DNA of 64,000 nucleotides from Eutypa lata (taxonomy: Eukaryota; Ascomycota; Sordariomycetes; Xylariales; Diatrypaceae): the NCBI GenBank assembly GCA_022661535.1, contig JAKULF010000019.1, positions 248,001 to 312,000 of the forward strand. Reading direction: 5' to 3'. Under the pieces are notes generated by a model. The model did no database searches, was not told the origin of the DNA, and saw only the letters and a list, made by a program, of their open reading frames with translations. The position numbers and the translations under genes were made by a program. Each line of letters opens with the position of its first letter. The stretch's first letter is position 1. Positions 14,165-25,662 of the stretch are shown here, piece after piece.

Positions 14165-16861
14165 ATGAAGCTTCTGTTTTTCGTTTTATCTTTCTTCGGC
14201 CTGGCAAGTGCCTATTGGCTTGAGGATATCAAGCGTTAGTATCCCTTCGTCTTGCCAATACCGAAGACACAGGCTAACTCTTGTGAATAGATCAGGGTCT
14301 GGCACCCTTTGGAGGCGATGGCTATACGGTTTTCCGTAACGTTAAGGACTTTGGTGCCACTGGTTCGTCCCCAACTGTCTCAATGACCTACATCGGACCT
14401 TCGTTCCCTAACTCTTGCTATAGGTGATGGAACTACGGATGATACCCAGGCTATTCTGGATGCCATGAACGATCCAGGAAACCGTTGTATGCAAGGATGT
14501 GTAAGTGATTCCTGCCTCTGGGCTCTATCCATCTCATGCTTCACTGGATGTAACTGACTTGACTAGGCTTCCAAAACGGAGACCCCTGCAGTGGTCTACT
14601 TCCCGGCTGGAACCTACCTGATCTCTTCTTCGATTGTCACTCCTTATTACACACAGATGATCGGTGACCCGACAGACCGCCCTGTCTTGAAGGCCACTGC
14701 GAACTTCGCCGGCTTCGGCTTGATCGATGGAAACCCCTACTATACTGAGGACCCCAACTGGGTTACCGTCAACGTCTTCTTCCGCCAAGTCCGCAACTTT
14801 GTCATCGACACCACCAACATTGCTCCAGGCACGGCGGCGACCGGTATGCACTGGCCCAGCTCGCAGGCGACGAGTCTGATCAACATCGAGTTCAACATGC
14901 CGGAAGGCGACAACTCTGTCCACGTTGGTCTGTTCATCGAGAGCGGTTCCGGTGGGTTCATGAGCGATCTCACCTTCAACGGTGGTGCTACGGGAGCGTC
15001 GATGGGCAACCAGCAGTACACCATGAAGAACTTCACCTTCAACAACTGCAAGACTGCCATCATCCAGATCTGGAACTGGGGATGGACCTACATCGGACTC
15101 TCTATCAACAACTGTGGAACAGGTATTGATCTGTCCGCTGGTTACGATGGCGAGGCGCTCAACGTCGGCTCCGTCACGATTCTGGACAGTACGATCTCGA
15201 ACACCGATCAGGGTATCATCACCGCTCGTACGGCCTCGTCCGTTCCCGATGCCGCTGGTGGTCTCATCCTCGAGAACGTCGTTTTGGACAACGTCCCCAT
15301 TGCCGTCGCCAGCACCGGTGGTGACACCGTCCTCGCCGGCGGTTCCACCACGATTGCCGGTTGGGGTCAGGGCCACCGCTACACCCCTACTGGCCCGGAG
15401 GTTTTCCAGGCCGACATCACGCCCAACGTGAGAGCACAGGCCCTCCTTGCTGACGGCGACCGCTACTACGTCCCGTCTAAGCCCCAGTACGAGGATGTCG
15501 CGGCCACCGATATTCTGAGCGCCCGTGATGCTGGAGCTGTCGGTGACGGTGTTACTGATGATGTAAGTCTCGTGCACTTCCTATGCCTCCCGTAAAGCTC
15601 AACTTAGGTTGCTAACTGAGAGTAGACCAAAGCCATCCAGGACCTTATCACCCAGGGTGCCTCAAGCGGAAAGATTGTCTTCCTCGACTACGGTCTGTAC
15701 GTGGTTACGGACACCATCCTCGTCCCCGCCGGTTCCCGCATTGTGGGAGAGAGTTACGCGGTGATCATGGGCAGCGGCACCGCCTTCCAGGACATGACCG
15801 CGCCGAAGCCCGTCTTCAAGGTCGGCGCCGAGTCGGGCGCCACGGGCCGCGTAGAGTTCTCCGAGTTCATCGTCTCGACCAAGGGCCCCGCCCCTGGCGC
15901 GATCCTCGTCGAGTACAACCTCAACTCGGCCGCCGAGGCCAGCGGCTTCTGGGACTTCCACACCCGAGTCGGCGGCTACTCCGGCTCCGAGTTCCAGATC
16001 GCGCAGTGCGCCAAGAAGGTCGGCGACGCCACCATCGACCCCAACTGCATCTCCGCGTACATGGCCATCCACGCCACCAAGCAGTCCGGCGGTCTCTACC
16101 TAGAGAACACGTGGATCTGGACTGCCGACCACGATATTGAGGATGCTACCAACTCCCAGATCACCATCTTCTCCGGAAGAGGTATCCGTAAGTGAAGAAC
16201 TCATGGTTAACACAAAGTTGAGTTATCCCCCGCTAACCACAGTATACAGTGATTGAATCCGAAACTGGTGGCTTCTGGCTCGTCGGTGGCGCCTCGGAGC
16301 ATTTCCACCTCTACCAGTACCAGTTCGCGAACACCAAGAACATCTTCGCCGCTATGCTCCAGACCGAGACGCCCTACTACCAGCCGCTTCCGGATGCGAC
16401 CCAGCCGTTCACCGTCAACGCAGACCTCCAAGATCCGGACTTCTCGACGTCCTGCAACGGTGTTGAGGGCAACTGCGCCAACGCGTGGGGCCTGCGAATC
16501 ATCGACTCCTCGGACATCTTCATCTACGGCGCTGGCCACTACTCGTTCTTCAACAACTACGATACCTGTAAGTTGACATCCCCTTTTTCCGCCTGCTGAT
16601 ACATAAAGCATGTGACAATGAAAATGAGAGAAAGAAACCCAAATCTGACTAATCTTGACAGCGTGCAACGAGTTCGCCAACGGCTCCAACTGCCAGGCTC
16701 GCATCATTTCGATCGAGGGCGACGTCAGCAACGTCAACATCTACGATCTCAGCACCATTGGCACTCTAAGCATGATCGACCGCGACGGCACCAGCTTGGC
16801 CACATGGGAGGACAACAAGAACACGTACGCAGCGAACATCATCATGTACCGCACCGGTTAG
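14165..16861 (+). CDS. Secreted GH55 exo-beta-1,3-glucanase (glucan 1,3-beta-glucosidase)
   Basis: The product is a 764-residue secreted enzyme expected to release glucose from beta-1,3-glucan (fungal wall or laminarin). Exons: 14165-14234, 14291-14362, 14424-14500, 14567-15562, 15626-16187, 16250-16567 and 16662-16861; all introns are 56-94 nt GT-AG and the phases close. The first residues (MKLLFFVLSFFGLASA) are a clear signal peptide. Two pectate-lyase-like beta-helix repeats each begin with a D(F/A)GAxGDGxTDD motif, one near residue 40 and one near residue 400, the tandem layout typical of GH55. The segment with GGASEHFHLYQY in the sixth exon matches the conserved active-site region; that its Glu is catalytic is inference from the family. 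Length fits the usual 750-800. It is the first gene beside the RIP island and shows no decay. Confidence 0.93.
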
Positions 16862-17022
16862 AGGTCGCGGTCTAGGAGTGTTCATTATAGCGAGAGGAGC
16901 AACAGGGAGGCAAGTTGAAATACGGCGTCGACCTCCTAGTATGCGGTGACGTTGGGCAAACATCGACCATTGGGTCGTATAGCCAATTTATTCATGTACA
17001 TATTACGGTTTTTTGCAATGTC

Positions 17023-17028
17023 AATAAA
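17023..17028 (+). terminator. Candidate poly(A) signal of the GH55 gene
   Basis: AATAAA lies about 160 bases after the glucanase stop codon in A+T-rich sequence. This is the only motif I can point to between that gene and the convergent dioxygenase gene. Confidence 0.4.
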
Positions 17029-17328
17029 TTCTTTTGAGTATCTCAGCTATTTGTGCATTTATTCATTCGTGATTTCGCGTGTCTCAATAAGGTAAAAAAA
17101 AGTATGAACAGCACAACTTCAAGTAAGATAGGTAGATACGTACGCCTCACTAATCCTTTTCTTTTCTCTTGTTCTCCCTCGACAGCAATTTCACCTTGTT
17201 TTATGTAATTCACAGGAGTTATTCGCCCTTATCCATGACACAGTAGTTCAACTTAATTTAACCTAAAACCTACTTACTTAATCACCCAATATTTACTCCC
17301 CGACCCCCACCCCCACCCCCGATCACAC

Positions 17329-18237
17329 TCAACCCGTCAAAGAAAACCCAACATCGCCACTCTCCCGCCCCAGCTTCACCAGCCTCGCGCGCATGGCCTC
17401 AGCCCTAGGTCTGAGCGCCTCATCCAGCACGCCGAAATCGCACGTATCGACCCAAGCGCCCACGCCATGCTGCAGGACATTGCGGGCGCGGGCCTTGCTC
17501 CCGGCGGCGTGGCCCACGGAGCCGTGCAGGCTCAGGCGCTCCCTGGAGGCGTCGTACACGCCGCGGTGCAGGATGTTGTTGTCGTAGAAGACGGCGTCGC
17601 CGGGCCCGAGGCGCACGACGAGCTGGCCGGGGAGGCGCGCTTCGAACGGGTCGGCGCCGCGCTCGACGTCCGTCCGGGCGCGCCGGTGCGACCCGGGCAC
17701 GACGACGAGGCTCTCGTCGCCCCCCTCGCAGAGCGCCAGGTTCCACTGCGTGTGCCACTGCTGCTGCTGCTGCTGCGGGTTGCTTAGTAGGCGTTCCAGC
17801 TCCTGCTCGGCCGTCGCCGAGGCCGGGATGTCGTCGCGGTGCCAGCGCAGCGCGAAGTCGGTCGGGGGCGCCACCAGCATGTTGTGCAGCTCCATGACGA
17901 GGTCGTCGTCGGTGGTGGCGCCGTCGGCCATGAGCTGCTTCGCGACGCCGAGGATCTCGTCGCTGAAGTAGGCGCGCAGGAAGGCGGAAGACTCGGGGAG
18001 CGCCGGGTCGTTGAGCCCCTGCACCCCCCAGATGCCGTGCGCCGCGGCGTCGGCCGCGTTCCACGGCGGGAACTGCTTCCCGACGGTGCGCACGTGGGGC
18101 CAGCCGCCCGAGCGGCTGAGCGCTGCTGTGCGCGCGGCCGCTTCGCGTAGCGCTGTGACTTGTGCGGCTGGGAAGAGATCCCGGATCACGACGAAGCCGT
18201 CGCGATGCAGCTGGTCGCGGAGCGTAGAGGATGGCAT
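17329..18237 (-). CDS. PhyH-family Fe(II)/2-oxoglutarate dioxygenase
   Basis: This single-exon gene encodes 302 residues. The N-terminal LxRDGFVVIRDLF-type start is typical of phytanoyl-CoA dioxygenase-like proteins. The iron triad is visible: WHRDD (HxD) at about residue 145 and the distal His in NNILHRGVYD near 230; an Arg in ERLSLHGS about 10 residues later suits 2-oxoglutarate binding. The substrate cannot be told; fungal members hydroxylate lipids or secondary metabolites. A six-Gln run between the HxD and the distal His comes from a CTG/TGC microsatellite. The start chosen is MPSSTLRDQLHRDG; an upstream in-frame Met would add only Ser and Pro runs encoded by a GGT/GAT microsatellite, which looks like 5' leader. 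G+C is high. Confidence 0.88.
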   Translation of the reverse strand: MPSSTLRDQLHRDGFVVIRDLFPAAQVTALREAAARTAALSRSGGWPHVRTVGKQFPPWNAADAAAHGIWGVQGLNDPALPESSAFLRAYFSDEILGVAKQLMADGATTDDDLVMELHNMLVAPPTDFALRWHRDDIPASATAEQELERLLSNPQQQQQQWHTQWNLALCEGGDESLVVVPGSHRRARTDVERGADPFEARLPGQLVVRLGPGDAVFYDNNILHRGVYDASRERLSLHGSVGHAAGSKARARNVLQHGVGAWVDTCDFGVLDEALRPRAEAMRARLVKLGRESGDVGFSLTG

Positions 18238-19031
18238 GGTGATCAGTGGCAGCGGTGGTGGTGGTGGTGGTGATGATGATGATGTAACGTGGGGATGTTG
18301 TGGTGGGTGGGTGGCACTGCCCCGCAATACTCTAGGGAGTAGTATTTATTATAGTGTAGCCCTAAGCTGGGGGGAACCAGGAAAATGGTAGTACTAGTAT
18401 GACACTGAGGGCATGCAAGGAGATTATTCCCCTATCCCCTTTGGATGGTACGATGTACGGTGTTGGAAATATCCCAATCTTACGTTCCGCGTGATTAATT
18501 AATGTCAGTAAAGTGGGTGTGACAACTGCCCACTGGAATGCAAATGCAGGTGATCGTGAAGAAGTAAATCTCGATGCTTGCTTATGATGCATTAAGTAGG
18601 TAGGTAAGATAGATAAGTCCTGCGGGGTCGGTGGTTCCTAACCCCCTCCCCCCCCCCCCATACAACGTTGCCTTGATGATTTCGTTGAGGCCGAGAATAA
18701 CCAACCACAAAAATTCAAAATATTAGTTTGGATGGGATTATTCAATTAGTGATGCTTTCAGTTCTCCAGTCAGGTCATAGGTATCGATACTCTCAAAGGT
18801 AATTTGAGGTTAAGCAATCGACACCTGCAAAGTAGTAGTAATAGTATATCATCAGTATACTAGTCTCACAGTCGAGGCGAGAGTCAAGTATTCCTAGATA
18901 TTATTATATGAAGTAGTCAGGTTTACAACCCAAAGAATTCGCCGATATTGTGATTGAGCTCCCCGGTTAGCCATTGCCTATATGCGCCTGGCACGTAGAA
19001 CGCGCAAAAGAAATTTCGAAGGTCCACCTCT
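18238..19031. other. Intergenic, no gene seen
   Basis: The region holds the promoter of the PhyH gene and the 3' flank of the membrane-protein gene. It contains a GGT/GAT microsatellite (18250-18285), a TAGGTAGG run near 18596 and a C-tract near 18650. No coding frame is supported. Confidence 0.5.
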
Positions 19032-20473
19032 TCAAAACCCACCCCCTGCGTCTTTCATAGTTTGAGCCCGTGTTTGGCCTTTGACGTATTCGCTTAGTCG
19101 CATCTCATTGCTTTCGTTCCCATGGCCATCCATGAACTGTCGAGATGGACCCGGTGTATAAGGAGGCAACGAGGTAAATCCCGACACGGATGAGTGGCGA
19201 TACCCGTCTGTAACCATAGCAGCCTCGGCTGCATGCTCCATCGTATCTTGGTATGCCGCCACGCCTTCCGCGGGTCTATTCCGATCTACCGGGGGCGCTA
19301 TCGGAGACCTAGCCGGAGGTGTGATCGGTGAGACTGGAAAGGTAGCATGGGCATTTGGCTCTCGCGGCGGTAAAGCGGGCAAGGTTGAAACAGATACTGC
19401 CGGGGTCGGTAAAGCCGGCTGAGATCTCGAATGGTTCGAGATTATCCTTGATGTTGGCAGTGACGAACTGGATGCTACACCGGCTGGAATAAACCCTTGA
19501 ATCGGCGAGGAAGGATCGTCTACATCGGCGATAGATTTTGGTCCGTAGTGCTCTGGATGATGCGCGTTATCCGCTGTCGCGAATGGGTCGTTCGCCCGGC
19601 TAGCCTTCACGTAGAGAGGCTCTAAGATGCGAAGCACCGATAGGACGATAGACGCGATGTACGAGTATCTACACAGGTCAGCCAGAGGTCATACAACTAT
19701 GAGGAAAGACCTTTTCACATCAATATAATAGCGAAGCAGTAAAAGGTTCTCTCCACTGAACAGTATCTATCGAGCATGTTCTCTACTTCATCTTTATCAT
19801 CAAGGAGGTTGTGGTGGTCGTCATCGTCATCGTCACTGAATCGCGCAGAGAGAAAACTCCTGCGATGGTTATTGGAGATGTCATCATCTTCACCTATCCA
19901 AAAGGTCAGTATGAGAACCCCATGAAAGCGATAGCCCACAATTAGGGGTTTTATTACCGTATTTTATCAACTGGTGGCAGCTTGCCGGAACCCCTGACCG
20001 TGCCAGCACAGTTATAGTGGCAATCATCAAACCAACGCATAAGGCATCACATGCGATGAAAGTCGCCATTGTTTTTGTCGCAGTGTTGCGCCGCCTCTTC
20101 CTTCTAGGATACACAACTAGCAGCACGACAGCGGCGTATGCGAATGCCATACCAGCCTGTCGAGGTGATCAGCTGTGTTTTCAGAGGGAGAATAGACATT
20201 AAGATCAAGATATCTAACCATCAATTCGAGGGCATACACCGTCGAAGGAACACCATAATGGGAGTTAAGGTGAATATACAGAAGGAGCCCGCCATTGAGG
20301 ATTATGCACAACAGCGTACCGAAAGCCTGTAATACTCTATCAAAAATAAGCCACGATGCTATCGTTTTACACCTCGCCGTTGGGATAGTCCATGTCCACG
20401 CCATCCTGATAGCGGGTGTTGATCGTGCGTATAACAAAAGTCCGGTCTTACGAGCACATAGGGAAGAACACAC
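19032..20473 (-). CDS. Four-TM membrane protein, MARVEL-like layout, with disordered C-tail
   Basis: Four exons (20473-20219, 20156-19958, 19893-19719 and 19668-19032; introns of 62, 64 and 50 nt) encode about 421 residues. Four hydrophobic segments can be seen at about residues 48-70, 85-105, 115-137 and 200-222. A basic stretch (PRRKRRR) follows TM2, and a very acidic loop with a run of six Asp lies between TM3 and TM4. After TM4 comes a proline- and serine-rich tail of about 200 residues. Four helices with short termini recall fungal MARVEL-domain proteins, but I see no diagnostic motif, so the family is inferred. The next in-frame Met is 23 codons later (MAWTWT). The donor of the first intron (GTTAGA) is weak; the open phase across all joins supports the model. 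Confidence 0.65.
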
Positions 20474-21501
20474 AAGATGGGGAATGGAAGAAGGAACAGC
20501 CTAGCAGCCTTGGGAGATGGGATGTGGTTGTTAGTACTCGGTAATGGACATACTACTAAGGGGGCTGTGTAAGATTGTCAGATTGTGTAAGAGATAGATA
20601 GCAAGACCTGCGGGTGAGATCCTTGCTGTACGACTTGCATAGCCCAACGAATCCGCTTCAAGCTAGGTACCACATTACGGGCTCTCCCGCAGCTGAATCC
20701 ATCGTTACGATATGTGGTACAGACAAACTTGGCACCTTGGGGGTTGGCGCTGCAGCCAATCACTTCGGCCTAGTACTGATTCAAACCAACTCATCAACGG
20801 TTCCTGACTACCGAAGCCACAAACATCTCTTGTGATATTGACTGGATTGGTCAAAACAAACGAATGTTACAGCCTCTTATTTGGGGGCAACCCAGTTTAG
20901 ACGCGTCACCGGCAAGTCGGCTTCTATCAGTGAGTTCATTTTTAGAAAAGGCAGTACAAGCCACCCAAAATGGTAAAAAAACGCTCAGCTCATTGCATAG
21001 CCTCACTGTCAGACTGTAGATCCACTAGCACATTGCCGTCTGGACCTATCATTCACATAGGAGAAATTTTAGGTTAATTGTCAGCAAGTAAAGTCTTAAT
21101 TGATAGACATTGATGCAGATAACTTGGCGTCTGACTATTGCTTGCTTGACTTGGCTGCCTGATAAGGCTCATCATCGTGGATCCTATCGCAACTTTTGCT
21201 TGACATGATGGTGCCAGCAAAACCCCTGATATTTTCAGACTCCGGGCTTGTCCTATAGCCTGCATCGCAACACCTTTGTATGAGGTGTTTTAGGTGTAGA
21301 TAATGCTGCAGTAAGCACGGCTATCTGCTACGCTGAGATAACATGACGCGATGTTACTTCATCTCTAGAGGATCAGAAGCTGCCTGGGATCCGACACCAA
21401 TGCAGAGAACATTGGTAATTGAGGCTGTGTCGCATGCATAACAAGTGGTTTTTCGGAATGAACCAGGCTCGATTGTTCTGCCATTGGACTTGTTTCTGTC
21501 G
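20474..21501. other. Intergenic, no gene seen
   Basis: This 1 kb stretch lies between two minus-strand genes. It has only short ORFs with no recognisable composition and no repeats of note. It must contain the promoter of the four-TM gene and the terminator of the methyltransferase gene. Confidence 0.5.
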
Positions 21502-22284
21502 CTAAGTGCACTTTTCAGTTGGCCACCGCAATGTGAAGCCGGTCACAGTTTTCAGAACATCTTCATCGCCAGGGTCGTTCTCGAACAGAGGCTTTTCCAT
21601 CTTTTTCTCGAAAACCTTATCTACGATAAAGCCCCTTTCGCGAGCGACATCGAAGAATGCGAGGTCCTTGTGCCTCAGCCAGGGGCGATAGCTAGTGAAG
21701 AATACAAAGGCCTTACTATCAGGGCGGCGATGCATTGTCTCCTCGATGGTAGTGATCATATTTCCATGCTCTGAGTGCCTGAAGAGCAGGTCGGCAAGAA
21801 TGAGCACATCAAACTTGGACGATCCAACAGGCTGTAGGTATGCGAGCAGGTGCGCTGGATCAGCACCCCAGACATAGCCGTCTGCAACGATGGCGGACTC
21901 CTGTGGGTTGTGTTCCGAGGTAGGTATGAGCTCACAGTCAAAGATGTTCTTCTTCATGTTGTCGACAAGTTCCGGATCCGGATAATCAGTGACGACGACT
22001 TTGCGAGCACCGAGTATGGCGCAGACGAGACTGGGTAGGCCGGCAGCAGCACCGATTTCCAACACACAACGATCCCTCACCTCTTCCGGATGTGTCTCAA
22101 AGTATTGGGAGACTATGCGACTTCCATTCCATAAATGGTTAGCTTCTGTCGAGGTAGAACCCACAAGATTGAGAGTGAGGGTATTTCCTGATTGTAATGT
22201 AAAGCTTTGACATGTTGGAGGTGGGGTTGGGGGGTAATATCCCTCGGGATCTTGAAAAAGATCTGTTAATATTTCTTCATCCAT
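21502..22284 (-). CDS. EFM7: EFM7-like protein methyltransferase
   Basis: This intronless gene encodes 260 residues. It is a class I SAM-dependent methyltransferase of the METTL/NNMT-like group. EFM7 (Nnt1) of yeast methylates the N-terminus and the neighbouring lysine of elongation factor eEF1A. The N-terminal FQDPEGYYPP is characteristic of the family. Motif I reads LEIGAAAGLPSL near residue 75; VVVTDYPD follows as the acidic SAM-ribose strand, and LILADLLFRHSEH near 160 matches the post-I catalytic strand. Length is as usual for EFM7. The cytosolic location is inferred from the lack of any targeting signal. It lies alone, with an A+T-rich 1.8 kb region upstream. Confidence 0.88.
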   Translation of the reverse strand: MDEEILTDLFQDPEGYYPPTPPPTCQSFTLQSGNTLTLNLVGSTSTEANHLWNGSRIVSQYFETHPEEVRDRCVLEIGAAAGLPSLVCAILGARKVVVTDYPDPELVDNMKKNIFDCELIPTSEHNPQESAIVADGYVWGADPAHLLAYLQPVGSSKFDVLILADLLFRHSEHGNMITTIEETMHRRPDSKAFVFFTSYRPWLRHKDLAFFDVARERGFIVDKVFEKKMEKPLFENDPGDEDVLKTVTGFTLRWPTEKCT

Positions 22285-24072
22285 CGGTTCAGATTATATG
22301 TTGGTAAGCAGACACTGTCGTGTCTATTATTTTGTAAGTTTGTGAGGGTTCACTATTGGAAGAGAAGTTTTCCTACTAGTATTAAGCAAACAACTGAAGG
22401 TAAAAAGTACTTGAGTCCCACCCAATTGTACTAAGCTACAGTGTTTTCTTCAATATAACACTGTATTATGTCACACCTCCAATATAACCTCCTTTATTCT
22501 TTCATATAGAATCATTCTTTAGTTTAAGAATATTTCCATCTTTAACACTTCCCTATTTTATTAATAGCTGAGCTTATAGGCCACTTTTTCCCACATTTCT
22601 TACCGGTAGCCAAGACACCATGCAGTCGGAAAAGGTTATTCACTATGGTTTATACTTAAATTTATAAAGTGTAAAGTAGCAGATGTCTCGTATACTGTAC
22701 AGAGGTGTCTGTCCCGAAAAGGATCCCTTGATTTCGAAAGCGTAAAAGAAAGTAAATGGGCCCCCTTGCAGCACAACAAGGCTCATTATGCTCATATTCA
22801 GGGCTCTAAAGACATAAGGAAGTGTCCAAGAAGAGGGTAAAGAACAATGTTTTATATAAGAGATGTAGTCTCATAAATAACTATCTATCATACAAGAGTT
22901 ATTATCACATCTTAGTATTTCTAGAATATGTCCCTTATTGGTAGATTAAGAGAGCTAAAAGGCTTCATGAGGCTATAGTATACTGGAATACGCGGTCTTT
23001 ATTTGAAGTGCCAAGTTTGGTTCTAACACGCATTAACAACTATATTAAAATGGTACCTCGCACCCGTAAATATTTACGACATATTATTAGCCACTTTTAC
23101 ATAAGAGCGACCCCTCCTTGTGGCGGTGGCTAGTAGCCCATGCGGTGGTGCCTTAGGCAGCATGATGTAGTCGTATAATTATAATCCTAAAGTGCTATAA
23201 ATAACTGCTTCTACCTACCTTTATTGACCCCTTAACCAACCCAGTTGTTTCTGCTAGAGCTATATTAGATTTTTACACTACTTTATCCCTGCTGCCTTGC
23301 TACTCCCTCTCTCCTCGGCCCCAATAGTGCCCAAGGTGTCCTTTGGTGACCTGCAAGCCGTTTCACTAAGTTTACGCTTCAGACCTCCCTCATACTTTCA
23401 CTGCTTCTTCACATAAATATTGACTAACACAATACGGGTATCCAACACCAGTGTTGTATTGTAGGGATCCTTCCATTATTCGTTGGATGTGGCGATTTGC
23501 ACGGTTCGAGTCATAGTGACTCGTCGAGGGCGAAACAATACTGCAACAAACAAATTCCTTAAGGGGCAGTTGGCACACAAGTGAGTCATATCAAGTATCA
23601 TGTTAGATAAAAAATGAGAATTCCAGAACAAATCGGACGAGCTGACAGTTGTGCCAGGTGTCTTGCAGCTGCATTAACTATTCGTTGCAAATGTAGAGAA
23701 AACTACACGGCCGATCTACCTAGCAAAGCTTATAAAGACCTCATACAACTTGAAATAATCTATTCTACAAGATGGTATTTACTGGAATCTACTCAACTTG
23801 CATGATTACGGTTCGGGGTAGTGATATTGTCATAGCACAAACACAATAGCGAAAGAATGCTATAAAATGTTGGGATGGCCATAGCAAAGTCGTACAAGGT
23901 CACACACCTGACAACCTTACATACCTACCTATGTATGGTATATTAAAGTACTTTTTTTTCCCTTGATCCTTTCGCAAGGTCCGGGTTTCCAAGGTTCAGG
24001 CTTGACTTCTATTTATTGGAAACACATTCAAATTACTGCCTAGACCCATTATCTGCAAGTGTTATCGGTATC
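22285..24072. other. A+T-rich intergenic region, no gene seen
   Basis: This 1.8 kb region has only short ORFs. 22440-23330 looks like eroded sequence and could be an old transposon, but I cannot name a family or find terminal repeats. TACCTACC microsatellites occur near 23212 and 23925. CA dinucleotides are present, so it is not RIP-mutated like the start of the window. Confidence 0.45.
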
Positions 24073-25662
24073 ATGGCAGGCAGGCAACCATCCAGCACGG
24101 GCCCGAGTGACCAGCGAATCCGACTCGGCGACCGCGAGTACGACTTTGTGACTAGACAGGTTTGTGTTCAAACCTAGGATTTTAACAGAGCCAGCTGACG
24201 CCCTGGTCCAGGAGATTTTTGCTAAATCCCCTAAAGACCTAGCCGATGACCCCTATTTAAATGATCCAGAGGCCCCCGATGTCTCGACTTTGCCCATCTC
24301 CGCTATTGAAGAACACCCTGTCAGTGAAGGCATATCTGGTCGCCCTATCGTGAACTTGCCCGCGCCTTCTCAGCAGCAACAAGTGCCAGATGTAGGTCAG
24401 GAACCAGGTAGCTCAAAAGGGAAACAAAATGAAACGGTCTCGGACACAACCGCAGTACCTGTCGCTCCTGTCGCCAAGTGGGAGCCTGAAAAGGCTATCC
24501 GAAACATCGGGGATAGACAATATTACGTGAAGATAGTGCAGAGTATCAAGCGCCACATCATTGCAGAAGGAATAGACAATATCCAGGAGACTGAGAGGGC
24601 GTACAAAACTGCGTTCTCCAGTGTAAGTGAACTAATCCCTAGAGGTAAGGCTCCCCGAGCTACAGTTAGCACCCCCGTATAACGTTGTAGCAATAGCATA
24701 GCCTAGCCTATCTCTCACGTAATATGGTAGATGCTAATACTATCGTAGCTAATCGACGACGGTTGGTTTTTGTTGCTATTCTACGACACAGTATCGGGAA
24801 CTTTCCCAAGTTATGTAACCCAATCGTAGACACGGGAAGAGCTGCTTCGCAAAGACTCGCTAGTATCATCAAGTACCAGACTAGCGACGGGTTTGACGAG
24901 GCGACTCGGATCAGGGTCGACGACATCAACAGTGCGGTTTCAGACTTCTGTAAAATCGCGTACCCGTATCCACACACCGGCGAGGCCCAATCCAACAAGA
25001 CTAGGCGCTTTAAATTCGTATGCTTCAACAACTTCGCGTTCGGCCTGGCAAGTCAAGGCCTTCTTACCAATCTAGAACTACCCCAGAGGGCGATCGACGC
25101 GATGATGGGCGACGGAGAGCTGTCCGAGTCCCGTTGCTACAACCACGAGTCCATCTTTGTCGTGTCTAGATGGTTGACGACACCCCTTGGAGCCAAGCTA
25201 CTAGAAGAAGGCACCCAGACAAGGAAACAGCTCCCTGAGATCTACAAGGCGATCATCGAATACACCGCTAAATATATGCAGTGGATTGACCAGGATGGGC
25301 GAACGGAATTCAAACTGCATAAGATTACCGTCAGCGCCGCTCAGGCTAAAATCGAGTCGATAGAGCCTACACTCCGCGAGGGTGTTAAAGATAACATTAA
25401 GGAATTCGAAAACGTGCTTAATTACGCACACGAGGAGGTGGCGAAGGGTATTTATGGACCGGGAGGTAAACTAAAGCTTATCGTGGACTTGGCCATGACT
25501 ACCAGAGAGACTTCTAATGATGTTACCCGACGTCAGTTGGCACAGAATCTTATGGTGCTAGTCGAGGAATGCAAGCCACTTTTGAAAAGAGGTATGTCAA
25601 GGCATCTCGTTAATGGTATGCCAAGTCATATCCCGCTAACAGTTATGAAAGATTCCAAATAA
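24073..25662 (+). CDS. Uncharacterised protein with disordered N-half and helical C-domain
   Basis: I do not recognise this product. The model has exons 24073-24159, 24212-24622 and 24697-25662, giving about 487 residues. Intron 1 (52 nt) has donor GTTTGT and a GCTGAC branch site before the acceptor. Intron 2 (74 nt) has donor GTAAGT; its acceptor at 24696 is the one I found that enters the long third frame without a stop. Residues 1-110 are polar and Pro/Gln-rich. A predicted helical stretch (KAIRNIGDRQYYVKIVQSIK) precedes a C-terminal domain of about 320 residues rich in alternating charged and hydrophobic residues and containing few cysteines. There is no signal peptide or TM segment. It could be a lineage-specific cytosolic protein. 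Exon 2-3 joining is the weakest point. Confidence 0.6.

Noticed and set aside
14534..15577. Long minus-strand ORF opposite the glucanase gene
   Set aside because: It is an antisense shadow of the conserved GH55 exon, with low-complexity Val/Gly/Asp content.
17420..18064. Arg/Ala-rich frame overlapping the PhyH gene
   Set aside because: A shadow frame produced by high G+C; the PhyH frame holds the iron ligands.
22440..23330. Possible decayed DNA transposon
   Set aside because: No terminal inverted repeats, target duplication or recognisable transposase residues could be found by eye.
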